64,000 nt of DNA from Thioalkalivibrio sp. ALJ24 (GCF_000377785.1 NZ_KB898727.1:1-64000), one strand, 5' to 3'; positions 1-8,210 are shown, counted from the first letter of the stretch. A program made the numbers and translations. The notes: a model not told the origin generated them from the letters alone.

Positions 1-2095
1 TCGCCTCGGCGAACAGCATCAGCCCCTCGCGCACGCGGTCGACGATCTTGCCCTGCCCGCCCGGATGCCGGGCCATGATGGAGGTGGACATGTCCGCCAG
101 CATCAGCACGCCGGTGTCACGGTGCTGCACCGCGCGACGGCGGTAGATGAAGGCCTTGGGCGACAGCCCGGCCTTCTTGTCGGCGATATAGTCGATCACC
201 GCCTCGGTATCGAGCTCGTCACCGTCCATCTGCTTGCGCAGCGGTGCCAGGCGCATCGGGCGCTGCATCTCCAGGCCCCGGGTCAGGCGCTTCAGGGTGT
301 CGGCGTGGCGGACCAGGATCTCCGCAGCCCGGTCCGGCTCTTCATCATCCAGCACGCGTTCGTACAGGTTGACCCAGTCGGAGATGTAGCGCTGTTCGCG
401 GTAGTCCCACTCGGGGTACAGGATGCCGTCCTTCTTGGGCGTGTAAGGCGCCGCGCGCTTGGCCACCTGGGCCGGCTGCGGGATCCCGGTTCCGATCCGC
501 CCGCCTGTGCCGGAGGTCTCCTGCTGCGGGGTCTGGATGTCCGCGTCCGGGTCCTTCTGCGCGTCTTCCGGGGCCTGCTGCGGCTGCTCTTCCTGCTTCT
601 CGTGCTCGAACTTGTGCTCGTCGTGCGCCTCGTGGTCGCGGAAGTCCGCCAGCTCGCCTTTGCGCTCGCGCTGGGGATAGACCGGCAGCGCCGCGTTCAG
701 CGACAGCCCGGGCAGGTAGGCCTCGGCGCGTTCCTGGATGGTGATCTCGGGGAAGGCCTCGTCGGCGAACAGCGCCTCGGCCACCTCCCAGGCGGTCACC
801 ACGTCGGCCTCGGGCTCCAGCATGCGCGCGAGCCGCGGGTCCTCCTGCTCGCGTCCTTCCAGCAGCGCCCGGTGCGCCCGCAGGGCGAAATCGAAATAGG
901 TGCCGGCCGGTTCGGCCGGACGCTCGTACGCCTCGGCCAACCGCACCAGGCGCTCGAGAAAGCGCGGAATCCTTGGCGCGACCCGGGCGTTCACCCGCAG
1001 GTCCTCGGCCAGGTCGAACAGGATCTGGAAGCGGAACATGCGCTCGCCGAAGGCGGCGAACAGCGGCCGCCAGGTGATGCGCGAGCGGTCGTCCAGCGGC
1101 GGGTGCTCGCTGCCCGCGCGCTCGAACAGGCGCTCCACGCGAGGCAGGGCGTAAGTGTCGTACGCCAGATGGGCGGCCGCATGCTGGGTGGCCACCAGCG
1201 CCTCCTCGCGCGAGTCCATCACCGCCGGCATGAACAGCCGCCGGCCGTCGGTCTCCAGCATCGGCCGGCCCTCGCCGGGCTTCCAGCTGGAGTCCGCCAG
1301 CGGGATGTCGGCGTCCAGCCAGGCGAGCAGCACCAGACGCAGGAAACGCCCGTGCATGCGCGGACGGAAACCGGGCAGCGCCTCCAGCAACAGCTTCAGG
1401 CTCTCGTCGCTCTCGAGGCGGAAATACGCCTCGCCACGCGAGCGCCCGGCCTTCAGCAGGTCGGCCCCGCGCCGCGCCCAGGACAGCAGACCGCCGTCGC
1501 CGACCAGGTTGCGCGCGATCGGCGCCCCCTCGAGGTAGCAGTCCAGGGTCAGGCCGCGTTCGTCGAACAGGGTCTCGGCCGGGTCGATCAGGGCCCGCAG
1601 CCCCTCGATGCCGCGACCGGCCGCGAGCTTGTCGAAATCGGTCTCGAAATAGGCCCGCGCGTCCGGCAGGCTGCGCTCGCACCAGCGCAGGCCGGTTGCG
1701 TACCACTCGCGCTCGCCGTCCTCGCCCCACGCGGCGAACACCCGGTCGGCCTGGCTCATGAAGCCTTCCAGCGCATCGGCGGAATTCACCCAGCGAGCGA
1801 ATTCGGCGGCCTGCTCGCGCCACGGTTCCACCCCGCCGACGTGTTCCGCCATCCGCGCGGAATGACGCATGAAGCTCTTGCCGGCCTCGCGGTCATGGAA
1901 GAACAGGTCGCGCGCGGTCTCGATCCAGCGCCGCGCGGGACCGGCACCGAATTCGCGGATCGCCGGCAACGCCTCCTTCGCGTCGCGGTGGGCGACGAAG
2001 CTGATGTCCTCGAGGTGCTGCAGGACCTCCTCGATCTCGACGAGATCCTCGGCCTCGGTGTCCGCGCCCCCGTCGTTGCGGGCCTGCTCGCTCAC
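1..2095 (-). CDS. cbbO: CbbO/NorD-family von Willebrand factor A protein, 3' end beyond window
   Basis: This is the partner of the MoxR-type ATPase encoded just upstream. CbbO-CbbQ complexes remodel inhibited Rubisco, with CbbO as adaptor and CbbQ as motor; the related NorD-NorQ pair serves nitric oxide reductase. The frame runs from a GTG start at 2095, which overlaps the cbbQ stop (GTGA), to the window edge, giving about 698 codons. A long helical N-terminal part is followed by an acidic/Gln-rich linker (around residues 510-560) and then the start of a VWA domain with the metal-binding DxSxS motif as DMSTS at residue 668. The rest of the VWA domain lies outside. No Rubisco or nitric oxide reductase gene is in the window, so the CbbO assignment over NorD rests on the sulfur-autotroph setting. 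Confidence 0.75.
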   Translation of the reverse strand, partial: MSEQARNDGGADTEAEDLVEIEEVLQHLEDISFVAHRDAKEALPAIREFGAGPARRWIETARDLFFHDREAGKSFMRHSARMAEHVGGVEPWREQAAEFARWVNSADALEGFMSQADRVFAAWGEDGEREWYATGLRWCERSLPDARAYFETDFDKLAAGRGIEGLRALIDPAETLFDERGLTLDCYLEGAPIARNLVGDGGLLSWARRGADLLKAGRSRGEAYFRLESDESLKLLLEALPGFRPRMHGRFLRLVLLAWLDADIPLADSSWKPGEGRPMLETDGRRLFMPAVMDSREEALVATQHAAAHLAYDTYALPRVERLFERAGSEHPPLDDRSRITWRPLFAAFGERMFRFQILFDLAEDLRVNARVAPRIPRFLERLVRLAEAYERPAEPAGTYFDFALRAHRALLEGREQEDPRLARMLEPEADVVTAWEVAEALFADEAFPEITIQERAEAYLPGLSLNAALPVYPQRERKGELADFRDHEAHDEHKFEHEKQEEQPQQAPEDAQKDPDADIQTPQQETSGTGGRIGTGIPQPAQVAKRAAPYTPKKDGILYPEWDYREQRYISDWVNLYERVLDDEEPDRAAEILVRHADTLKRLTRGLEMQRPMRLAPLRKQMDGDELDTEAVIDYIADKKAGLSPKAFIYRRRAVQHRDTGVLMLADMSTSIMARHPGGQGKIVDRVREGLMLFAEA

Positions 2096-2952
2096 GCGGC
2101 TTCGGACTCGGGGAAGTGGGCGTCGAAGATCTCTTCCAGCGCCTGGATCAGCTCGGGGTCATCGGTGATCGGCGCGATCATCGCCGCGCGGCAGGCCACG
2201 CGCGGGCTCAGGCCCGCCTGCATCAGCTCGCCGGCATAGGCGAGCGCGCGGGTGGAGGTCGCCTCCTCCAGGCCGTGGTCCTTCAGCGAACGCGCCTTGC
2301 GCCCGGCAGCGACCAGCTTCTCCACGCGGTCGGCATCCAGGCCACCGGATTCCTTGGCGACGATCTCGCGCTCGACCTCTTCCGAGGGGTAGTCGAAATG
2401 GATGCCGACGAAGCGCTGCTTGGTCGAGGGCTTCAGGTCCTTCAGCACGGTCTGATAGCCGGGGTTGTAGGAGATCACCAGCATGAAGTCCTCGTGCGCG
2501 TCGATGATCTGCGACTTCTTGTCCACCGGCAGCTGGCGACGGTGGTCGGTCAGCGGGTGGATGACCACGGTGGTGTCGGTGCGCGCCTCGACGATCTCGT
2601 CGAGATAGCAGATCGCCCCCTCCTTGACCGAGCGGGTCAGCGGCCCGTCCTGCCAGACGGTCTCCTCGCCCTCCAGCAGGAAGCGCCCGACCAGATCCGA
2701 ACTGGTCAGGTCCTCATGACAGGACACGGTAACCAGCGGCTGGCCGAGGGTGTGCGCGACATGCTCCAGAAACCGGGTCTTGCCGCAGCCGGTCGGTCCC
2801 TTGAGCATCACCGGCAGGCGCTTGGCGTAGGCCGCGCGGAAGATCTCGACCTCGTCGCCCTGAGGCTTGTAGAAGGGGGCATCGCCGGCCTCGCCGGGCT
2901 TCTCGATAACGTCGCGTTCCACGCCGCGGATGCGGTTGATCAGATTCTTCAT
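2092..2952 (-). CDS. cbbQ: MoxR-family AAA+ ATPase, CbbQ-type Rubisco activase motor
   Basis: The protein is 286 aa, the usual length for CbbQ/NirQ/NorQ. Walker A is GPTGCGKT near residues 52-59 and Walker B is CYLDEI near residue 117. An arginine-finger region and a C-terminal helical lid follow. These ATPases form hexamers that act on Rubisco (CbbQ) or nitric oxide reductase (NorQ) through a VWA partner, which here is translated directly downstream with a 4-base overlap. A GGGAG ribosome binding site sits 5-6 bases before the ATG. The gene is divergent from a small plus-strand gene at 3127. Family and pairing are certain; the target enzyme is inferred. Confidence 0.85.
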   Translation of the reverse strand: MKNLINRIRGVERDVIEKPGEAGDAPFYKPQGDEVEIFRAAYAKRLPVMLKGPTGCGKTRFLEHVAHTLGQPLVTVSCHEDLTSSDLVGRFLLEGEETVWQDGPLTRSVKEGAICYLDEIVEARTDTTVVIHPLTDHRRQLPVDKKSQIIDAHEDFMLVISYNPGYQTVLKDLKPSTKQRFVGIHFDYPSEEVEREIVAKESGGLDADRVEKLVAAGRKARSLKDHGLEEATSTRALAYAGELMQAGLSPRVACRAAMIAPITDDPELIQALEEIFDAHFPESEAA

Positions 2953-3053
2953 GCTGGCTCCCGTTGGCCGCCTGGTATGTCGCTGCGATGCCCCCCCGGA
3001 CAGGAAGCGCCAATCCCGGGGACTTCGAGCCCGGAATCGTCATCGCGCGGGGA

Positions 3054-3104
3054 TTGTTGTATGATTCCGGGTTTGATTATACCCAACCAGTTCACTCGGA
3101 TTCA
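3054..3104. promoter_or_regulatory. Overlapping divergent promoters between cbbQ and the small gene at 3127
   Basis: On the minus strand a perfect TATAAT lies at 3081-3076 with no good -35 box, as is common for activator-dependent promoters; it would drive cbbQ with a leader of about 115 bases. On the plus strand TTGTTG (3054-3059), 17 bases and TTATAC (3077-3082) form a plausible promoter for the 3127 gene. The two -10 boxes share the same bases, so the promoters would be mutually exclusive. This is a motif reading only. Confidence 0.4.
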
Positions 3105-3126
3105 GCGCGTAAATAGAGGACCCGCA

Positions 3127-3444
3127 ATGAAACTTGTCAAACTCGTCAAGCTGAACAACCTGCAGTACAACCCGAACCGTGACCCGGAAGTGTACCGTCG
3201 CCCGGTGAACGAGGAATTCCGCCTGCAGGCCATGCTGAACGGCTCGGGCACCGCGCAGTGCCGCTTCACCGTGGAGGGCGAAACCCTCTGCGAGAGCAGC
3301 GTGTCCCTGCCCGGAAGCTTCGACTGCAAGTTCAGCTTCGACACTGCGGGAACCCGCGTGGGTGATCTGGTCATCGAGGGCAACGGCGAGACCTACCACG
3401 AGAAGATCCGGATCGACGTCCTCGAGCACGCCTGGATCGGCTGA
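3127..3444 (+). CDS. Conserved-looking small protein of unknown function (105 aa)
   Basis: I do not recognise a family. The start is the ATG at 3127 behind an AGAGGA ribosome binding site. The protein begins with a basic MKLVKLVKLNN segment, has no signal peptide or membrane helix, and continues with alternating hydrophobic/polar stretches that suggest a beta-sandwich, such as FRLQAML, CRFTVEG, CKFSFDT and LVIEGNG. Three cysteines are present and there is no CxxC pair. It is the only plus-strand gene in the first 21 kb, sits between the carbon-fixation and lipoate/sulfur genes, and ends at a strong bidirectional terminator. A role linked to its neighbours is guesswork. Confidence 0.75.
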   Translation: MKLVKLVKLNNLQYNPNRDPEVYRRPVNEEFRLQAMLNGSGTAQCRFTVEGETLCESSVSLPGSFDCKFSFDTAGTRVGDLVIEGNGETYHEKIRIDVLEHAWIG

Positions 3445-3491
3445 AGCCCCGCCATGCCCCGCCGATCCGCGGCAGCGGACCGGCAAACCGG

Positions 3492-3524
3492 AAAAGGCCC
3501 CGTGGCAGTCGCCCGGGGCCTTTT
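3492..3524. terminator. Bidirectional intrinsic terminator
   Basis: A perfect 11-bp stem (3492-3502 with 3514-3524) begins with AAAA and ends with TTTT, so it carries a U-tract in both directions. It separates the convergent genes ending at 3444 (plus) and 3552 (minus). Confidence 0.85.
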
Positions 3525-3551
3525 CTGATGGGATGCTTGCTGACGGGGCGC

Positions 3552-3938
3552 TCAGCCCCAGTCGTACATGCGGATGAACTTGGGGAGCTTTGCAACCATC
3601 TCGTCCCGGTCGAAGAAGCGATCCGCGCGCGCCAGGCGCATCTCGTCACGGATGTCGGCATCGCCGCCGAAGCAGAACACCGGCAGGTTGATCTGGTACT
3701 CCATCCGCAGCAGGCGGATCACGTCCAGCGGATCGAACACCTCGATCTCGTCCAGGTCCAGCAGCAGGAAGCGATAGAGCAGCACCTCGTTCCAGGCCCC
3801 CAGGGCCTCGAGGTCGGTGGTCACCTCCATGTGCCAGTCATCGGGCAGCGACGTTCTCAGGTGCTCGGTCATGTCGCCGTCCCGGCTCATCAGGATCAGG
3901 CGTTTTTCCAGCCGGCGCTGGATCGTCGGTTCGGCCAT
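3552..3938 (-). CDS. Pseudo-receiver (CheY-like fold) protein of unknown role
   Basis: The 128-aa protein has the spacing of a response-regulator receiver domain standing alone: a first strand RLILMSRDGD, a central strand ending in LLLDLDE where the phospho-acceptor Asp would be, then LPVFCFGGDAD, and last RADRFFDRDEM. The conserved Thr/Ser after the fourth strand is Gly, and the conserved Lys after the fifth strand is Asp. The N-terminal acidic pair is also altered (SRD). Normal phosphorelay activation is therefore unlikely, and the domain probably works as a binding module. It is the last gene of the minus-strand series containing the second lipoate-ligase-like gene, about 30 bases downstream of it. 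No output domain is present. Confidence 0.65.
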   Translation of the reverse strand: MAEPTIQRRLEKRLILMSRDGDMTEHLRTSLPDDWHMEVTTDLEALGAWNEVLLYRFLLLDLDEIEVFDPLDVIRLLRMEYQINLPVFCFGGDADIRDEMRLARADRFFDRDEMVAKLPKFIRMYDWG

Positions 3939-3967
3939 CTCGTTCCTCCCGGGGGATACGGATTGGT

Positions 3968-5005
3968 TCAGGTGGTGATGCCGCGATAGAGCGCATCAAT
4001 GCGTGCGGACAGCGCATCGGCCAGTGCCGGCTCCAGATGCCCGGCCAGCCGCGAACGCAGATGCAGGCGTTCGGGGGACTCGCCCGCCAGTCGATCGCCC
4101 AGAACCCGGTCCACAGCCGGGTCCTCGCACCACACCCGCGCGATTCGCTGCCCTTCCACGTGCAGGCGCAGGCGGGCACGGTCAACCTGCGTCTCGAACA
4201 CGTGGTTGTCACGATTGACCCGGATGCCCTCCGGCACCGACGGGCGCGCATCTCCGTCGGACAGATCCTCCAGCTCCTCGTAACCGGCCGCCAGCCAGGT
4301 CTCCAGCGTGGCCGCATCCGGGGAACGATCCTGCAGCGGCGCTTCGAAACGGCGCTCCGCCACCCGCCGCAGGGTGTCGCGCACCGCGGTGGAGTCCGGT
4401 GGGTCGCCCAGCTCCCCGGCACAGTCGGTCATCCCTGCCTCCAGTACCGGCCGCAGCCAGTCGCGATAGCCCTCGCTGGGGGCCCGCACGCAGGCGAGAA
4501 ACTCTTCCACCGGAAAACGCCCGAGGAAGCTCGCGCCGAACACGCAGCCCTCGTTCAGGGTTGCCGCGCCGGTGCCCATGATCTTGCGGCCCTGTACCCA
4601 GACATCCTGCCCGCGGGTTTCCACCCCCTGCAGGCCCAGCTCGCGCAACACGTCCACGGCCATGGCCAGGCCCTGCGCGAACAGATGCCGGTGGCCGCGC
4701 TTCAGCGCGCGGCCCGAGCGGATCACGAAGAAGCAGTCCTGGTCGGCATCCACCCATACCGAGCCTCCGCCCAGCGGGCGCCGCACCACCGGGATGCCGC
4801 GTGCGGCACAGTGCTCCAGATCCAGATCGGCGTCGGGGTCCTGGCTGCCGCCCACCGAGACATGCGCCTCGCGCGAGCGCACCCACAGCACGCGCGGCGG
4901 AGCATCCGGCGCAGTGGACGCCGCCAGCCCGGTGTAAAGGGCGTGCAGCTCCGTCGCCGACCGCTCCCCGGCGTCGATCCACTCCGGAGCGGCCGGGGTC
5001 GTCAT
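3968..5005 (-). CDS. Second lipoate-protein ligase-like protein (BPL/LplA/LipB fold)
   Basis: The 345-aa protein has the lipoyl/biotinyl ligase fold: the substrate-binding motif appears as RRPLGGGSVWVD (RRxxGGGxVxxD) and the catalytic-lysine motif as GRKIMGTGAA, followed by a C-terminal domain rich in Arg and Glu. It could ligate lipoate or octanoate to a GcvH-like acceptor such as LbpA, or move it between carriers. It is clearly different from the ligase at 10558-11649, which has the more usual NDIEVDGRKISGTG and a longer lipoate-ligase-type C-terminal region. It lies directly after an unknown 147-aa gene (6 bases apart) and before the pseudo-receiver. Both catalytic elements look intact. 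The acceptor is unknown; a role in lipoylating LbpA is inferred from location. Confidence 0.75.
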   Translation of the reverse strand: MTTPAAPEWIDAGERSATELHALYTGLAASTAPDAPPRVLWVRSREAHVSVGGSQDPDADLDLEHCAARGIPVVRRPLGGGSVWVDADQDCFFVIRSGRALKRGHRHLFAQGLAMAVDVLRELGLQGVETRGQDVWVQGRKIMGTGAATLNEGCVFGASFLGRFPVEEFLACVRAPSEGYRDWLRPVLEAGMTDCAGELGDPPDSTAVRDTLRRVAERRFEAPLQDRSPDAATLETWLAAGYEELEDLSDGDARPSVPEGIRVNRDNHVFETQVDRARLRLHVEGQRIARVWCEDPAVDRVLGDRLAGESPERLHLRSRLAGHLEPALADALSARIDALYRGITT

Positions 5006-5011
5006 CGCGTC

Positions 5012-5455
5012 TCAGCCCTCCGGCTGCTGACCGGACGACCCGTTGTCACCCGCGGCCTGTTCCTGGTCCTTGTCATCGCTGCCCGGCTTGTAGAAATAGC
5101 GGAAATAGAAGTCGGAACGCGACAGGTCCTCGTACAGCTTGGCCCGCTCCTCGACCCCGGTACGCATGATATCCACCAGCGCCTCGGCCTGCTGGCCATC
5201 GATGATATGCATGCCGCCCAGCAGCTCCTGGTCGGTGTCGAGGAAATGCAGGGCCAGCTCCTCGGGCTCCTGCACGAAGACCAGGAACGCCTTGCACTCG
5301 GGGTCCTCCAGGTCCAGCGGCTGCATCACCAGCTTGCCGAGCCAGGCCTGACGCGCGACCTGGTTGAACTGATGGATGTCGAGCTTGCGGCCCTTCTTGT
5401 ACTTGTTCAGTTCGTTGCGGATCTCGCCGATGTTGGCGATCTTCGTCGATTTCAT
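5012..5455 (-). CDS. Unknown cytoplasmic protein upstream of the second ligase (147 aa)
   Basis: I do not recognise the family. The start ATG has an AGGAAG ribosome binding site 6 bases upstream. The N-terminus is lysine-rich and helical (MKSTKIANIGEIRNELNKYK), followed by a mixed alpha/beta part with two Trp/Leu-rich stretches, then a disordered acidic tail rich in Asp, Gln, Gly and Ser (last 25 residues or so). There is no signal peptide, membrane segment or cysteine pair. The stop is 6 bases from the next start, so it is very likely co-transcribed and translationally coupled with the ligase-like gene. A partner or acceptor role for that enzyme is possible but unproven. Confidence 0.75.
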   Translation of the reverse strand: MKSTKIANIGEIRNELNKYKKGRKLDIHQFNQVARQAWLGKLVMQPLDLEDPECKAFLVFVQEPEELALHFLDTDQELLGGMHIIDGQQAEALVDIMRTGVEERAKLYEDLSRSDFYFRYFYKPGSDDKDQEQAAGDNGSSGQQPEG

Positions 5456-5514
5456 GGCCTGCTTCCTGCGGGGAATGAATCGGGAGGATAAACAACCGCG
5501 CCCGGTACACGTAA

Positions 5515-5539
5515 GAAACCCCGGCGGACCGGGGTTCTT
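5515..5539 (-). terminator. Terminator downstream of the periplasmic protein gene
   Basis: The near-perfect stem AAACCCCGG/CCGGGGTT has a 4-base loop (about 5516-5524 with 5529-5536) and is followed on the minus strand by TTTCTT. It lies 45 bases past the stop at 5584, so the genes at 5455 and below may have their own promoter. Confidence 0.7.
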
Positions 5540-5583
5540 GAGTGAGGCCTGGGGTTTTTATCCCGATGGACCATTGGGCGGCG

Positions 5584-6537
5584 TCAGCCGCCGGCCGCCG
5601 CCTCCTGCAGCGCCCGCTCCAGGCGATCCGGGGCATTGCGCAGCTGGATGAAACTGTTTGACCCCAGCATGCTCAGGTCGGGGAAGTGCAGCGCCATGCG
5701 AAAACGCATGTGCAGCGCCTCGACCTCGCCGTCACGGATCAGGACCTCGTAGGGGACATACGCGGTATGCCGGCGTTCACCCACGTCCACGGTGTCCAGC
5801 GCATTGCGGTCCGTCGCATCCTCGTGGGCACCGTCCTCCTCGCGTACGGCCACCCCGACCACCGTCGTATCGGTCCCCGGGATCTCCAGCCGGTAGATCT
5901 CGCTGACGCCGCCGGCGCGAGCGCTCAGACCAGCTTCCAGCTGTTCCAGCGCCGCGGCACTGCTGCCGTGACTCCCAAGCTCGTAGGGGGCATCGAAGCG
6001 TTCCATGCCGAAGGCATAGCGGTAGCGGTCGAGATCGTCGGCGTCCTTGCCGTCCTCATGGCCGAAGGTCTCTTCGGCCCCGAGGGTGTCTTCCAGCGCT
6101 GACGCGACGCCATCCAGCGGCACCTCGACCCGGTAGGCGTGCTGGAAATACACCGGATCCGTGTAGCTGACCTGCACCTCGCCGTCCACTTCGGTGATGC
6201 CGATGCGAACCGGGGCAATATAGCCGGCGCGGTCGTGCGAGGCGGCCGCCTCCAGCAGATCGTCATTGGTGGCGACCAGCACGCGCGCCGAGTCGGTCAC
6301 CTCGTATTCGCCGAGGATCTCGAAATCGGCCCCTTCCAGACGCTCGCGCGCCTCGTCGGACACGCCGGCGACATCGGCGCCGCTATCGGTCCAGGCCAGC
6401 ACGAACGGGCGGTACTCGCCGGCACCGGCGGAGGAGGCCGCGGCCAGCAGGGTCACGGCCGCCACACCGGCGGCCAGCGAACGAAGGATTCCGGCAGAAC
6501 CGGCCGAAGGGCGCGGTTCCTGATATGCGAATGACAT
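5584..6537 (-). CDS. Exported protein with DUF302-like segment
   Basis: The 317-aa product starts at the ATG at 6537, which has an AGGAGA site 6-7 bases upstream; an earlier in-frame ATG lacks this. Residues 1 to about 40 form a signal peptide ending in a SAGAGEY-type cleavage region, so the protein is probably periplasmic. Residues about 85-140 read like the DUF302 fold: ATNDDLL, then APVRIGITEVDGEVQVSYTDP and an alpha-helical stretch. The rest is acidic and rich in Ala/Glu/Asp, in keeping with a periplasm exposed to high salt and pH. It follows the FadL-type gene by about 90 bases and is followed by a terminator. Function unknown; the DUF302 resemblance is by eye. Confidence 0.65.
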   Translation of the reverse strand: MSFAYQEPRPSAGSAGILRSLAAGVAAVTLLAAASSAGAGEYRPFVLAWTDSGADVAGVSDEARERLEGADFEILGEYEVTDSARVLVATNDDLLEAAASHDRAGYIAPVRIGITEVDGEVQVSYTDPVYFQHAYRVEVPLDGVASALEDTLGAEETFGHEDGKDADDLDRYRYAFGMERFDAPYELGSHGSSAAALEQLEAGLSARAGGVSEIYRLEIPGTDTTVVGVAVREEDGAHEDATDRNALDTVDVGERRHTAYVPYEVLIRDGEVEALHMRFRMALHFPDLSMLGSNSFIQLRNAPDRLERALQEAAAGG

Positions 6538-6624
6538 GGACTTCTCCTGCATGAATCGTTGCAACGCGGTGGGTTGCGGCGGTCGCCGGCGCGGGCATCC
6601 CGCACCGACGACTCCCCGCCCGCA

Positions 6625-7983
6625 TCAGAAGCGGTAGCTGTAACCCAGCTCCAGTTCGTACTGCTTCATCTCGATCTCGATGTCCTGCGCCTCCGGGTCA
6701 AACGCGTTCGAGCCGGACACCGAATTGCTGGGCGCATACATCGCCGCGAAGCTCAGCTCGTGCTGGTCGCCGAACGACTTGGTGAAGCCGGCGGTGTAGT
6801 GGTGCGTCACCACCCCCGGGGCGAGGATGTTCATGGTCACCTCGTCCGAATCGATCGGGTTGTCCCCGCGGTTGTAGCCCACGCGCACCTGCCAGTCGTT
6901 CGGCAGCTCGAACTGGGCCCCGATCTTGTAGACGTTGATGTCGTCCCAGCCGAAGCCGCGGCCGTCGGAGGTGCCGAAGACGGGCTGACCAAGGTCATCC
7001 TGCTCTGGCCCCGAGTTCGAAATCGCATCCACGTCGGAATAGTTGATGCGCTGGTAGTCCGCGACCAGGGTCACCGTGGGCGTCACCTCCCAGGCCACCC
7101 CCATGCCCCAGGTCGACGGGATGTCGAACGAGCCGCTTTCCGCAAACAGCTCGGAATAGTCGTCAAAGTCGGAGTTGCGGATCTTGGAGCGGTAGTTGGC
7201 CCCCAGGTGCACGCCCTCCGCGACCTCGGCCTGGATCCCGATCTGCGCGCCGTAGCCCCAGGAGTCATCCGTCCCGTTCCCGGAGAAGTTTTCTCCATCC
7301 CCGTCAGTCATGCCCATGTCCGCGAACGTCTGGATCCCCTTCGCCTCGAAACGCTGGTAGGAGATGATCGGGCTGAAACCGACGCTCACTCGGCCGTCGG
7401 CAAACCGCTGCGCATAGGTCGGGATGATCGCCAGCTGTTCGAGATTGACCCCCGCCGAGCCGTCACAGAACGGACCGGTCTGGCTTCCAATCGGCATAGA
7501 CTGGCTCGGGTTCTGGGGATCCTCCATCTGGCAGAACTGTTGGTTCTCGAAACCCGGGTAGTTGGTGTTCATGCCACCGTTGCCGAGGAAGGCGATGCCC
7601 CAGGAGCGGTCTTCGTCGATCTGCTGGACGAAGCCCAGCGACGGGATGAAGAAGTTCTTGCTGTCGCTCTCGACCTCACCCGGAGCCAGGCCAAAAGTGC
7701 CCATCTCGCGCGATGGCATGCCGGACACCTCGTACGAACGTTCCGGGCGGAAGTAGGTCAGGGCCCCGTCGAAGCGGGACTCCATCCCGGCGATGCCGGC
7801 CGGATTGATTCCCGGTGCGTAGCTGTCCTGCGAGATGGCCATGCCGACCCCGCCCATGCCCTTCGCCTTGATGCCATAGCCATGGGCGAAGTAGCCATTG
7901 GTGGCCTGTGCAGTGCCGGCGGCGCCCAGGGCCAGGCCGACCGCCATCGTCATCGCGCTCCGGCGAATGTAGCGTGCTTTCAT
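6625..7983 (-). CDS. FadL/TodX-family outer-membrane channel
   Basis: The 452-aa protein starts at the ATG at 7983, 6-7 bases after AAGGAG. It has a Sec signal peptide (AMTMAVGLALGAAGTAQA), then the typical FadL N-terminus with a NGYFAHGYGIKAKGMGG hatch segment (the NPAG motif follows as INPAGIAG), many amphipathic beta strands and a C-terminal aromatic ending (YSYRF) for Bam-dependent insertion. FadL-type channels take up hydrophobic compounds such as long-chain fatty acids and aromatics. Here it is next to the sulfur-oxidation genes and there is no beta-oxidation gene nearby, so uptake of a hydrophobic sulfur compound or sulfur itself is an attractive guess. That substrate is inference only. 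Confidence 0.85.
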   Translation of the reverse strand: MKARYIRRSAMTMAVGLALGAAGTAQATNGYFAHGYGIKAKGMGGVGMAISQDSYAPGINPAGIAGMESRFDGALTYFRPERSYEVSGMPSREMGTFGLAPGEVESDSKNFFIPSLGFVQQIDEDRSWGIAFLGNGGMNTNYPGFENQQFCQMEDPQNPSQSMPIGSQTGPFCDGSAGVNLEQLAIIPTYAQRFADGRVSVGFSPIISYQRFEAKGIQTFADMGMTDGDGENFSGNGTDDSWGYGAQIGIQAEVAEGVHLGANYRSKIRNSDFDDYSELFAESGSFDIPSTWGMGVAWEVTPTVTLVADYQRINYSDVDAISNSGPEQDDLGQPVFGTSDGRGFGWDDINVYKIGAQFELPNDWQVRVGYNRGDNPIDSDEVTMNILAPGVVTHHYTAGFTKSFGDQHELSFAAMYAPSNSVSGSNAFDPEAQDIEIEMKQYELELGYSYRF

Positions 7984-8160
7984 GCTGTTATCTCCTTTGG
8001 TGGTCTTCTTGTTTTTGTAAAGAACCGGGGGTGGCATGGCTCCGCCTCCGGTTCGGCCTCCCGCCCCGATGACCAGTCGAGGCGAGCGACTTTCTTTCGG
8101 CGGCCCCCCGGCCGCTCGAAACCTGAATATTCGAAATCCCTTATCGGAGTCCGGACATGC

Positions 8161-8185
8161 GAAAGCCCCGCAGAGCGGGGCTTTC
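8161..8185. terminator. Hairpin terminator after lipS2
   Basis: A perfect 11-bp stem GAAAGCCCCGC with a 3-base loop and its complement lies 25 bases past the lipS2 stop. Each arm ends in CTTTC, so the U-tract is short. Confidence 0.7.
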
Positions 8186-8210
8186 GACAGGACTACAGGG
8201 ACTGGTTTTT

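Noticed and set aside
65-2239. 724-codon plus-strand open frame over cbbO/cbbQ
   Set aside because: It is the antisense of a well-supported protein pair; long antisense frames are common in GC-rich DNA and its translation has no recognisable motif.
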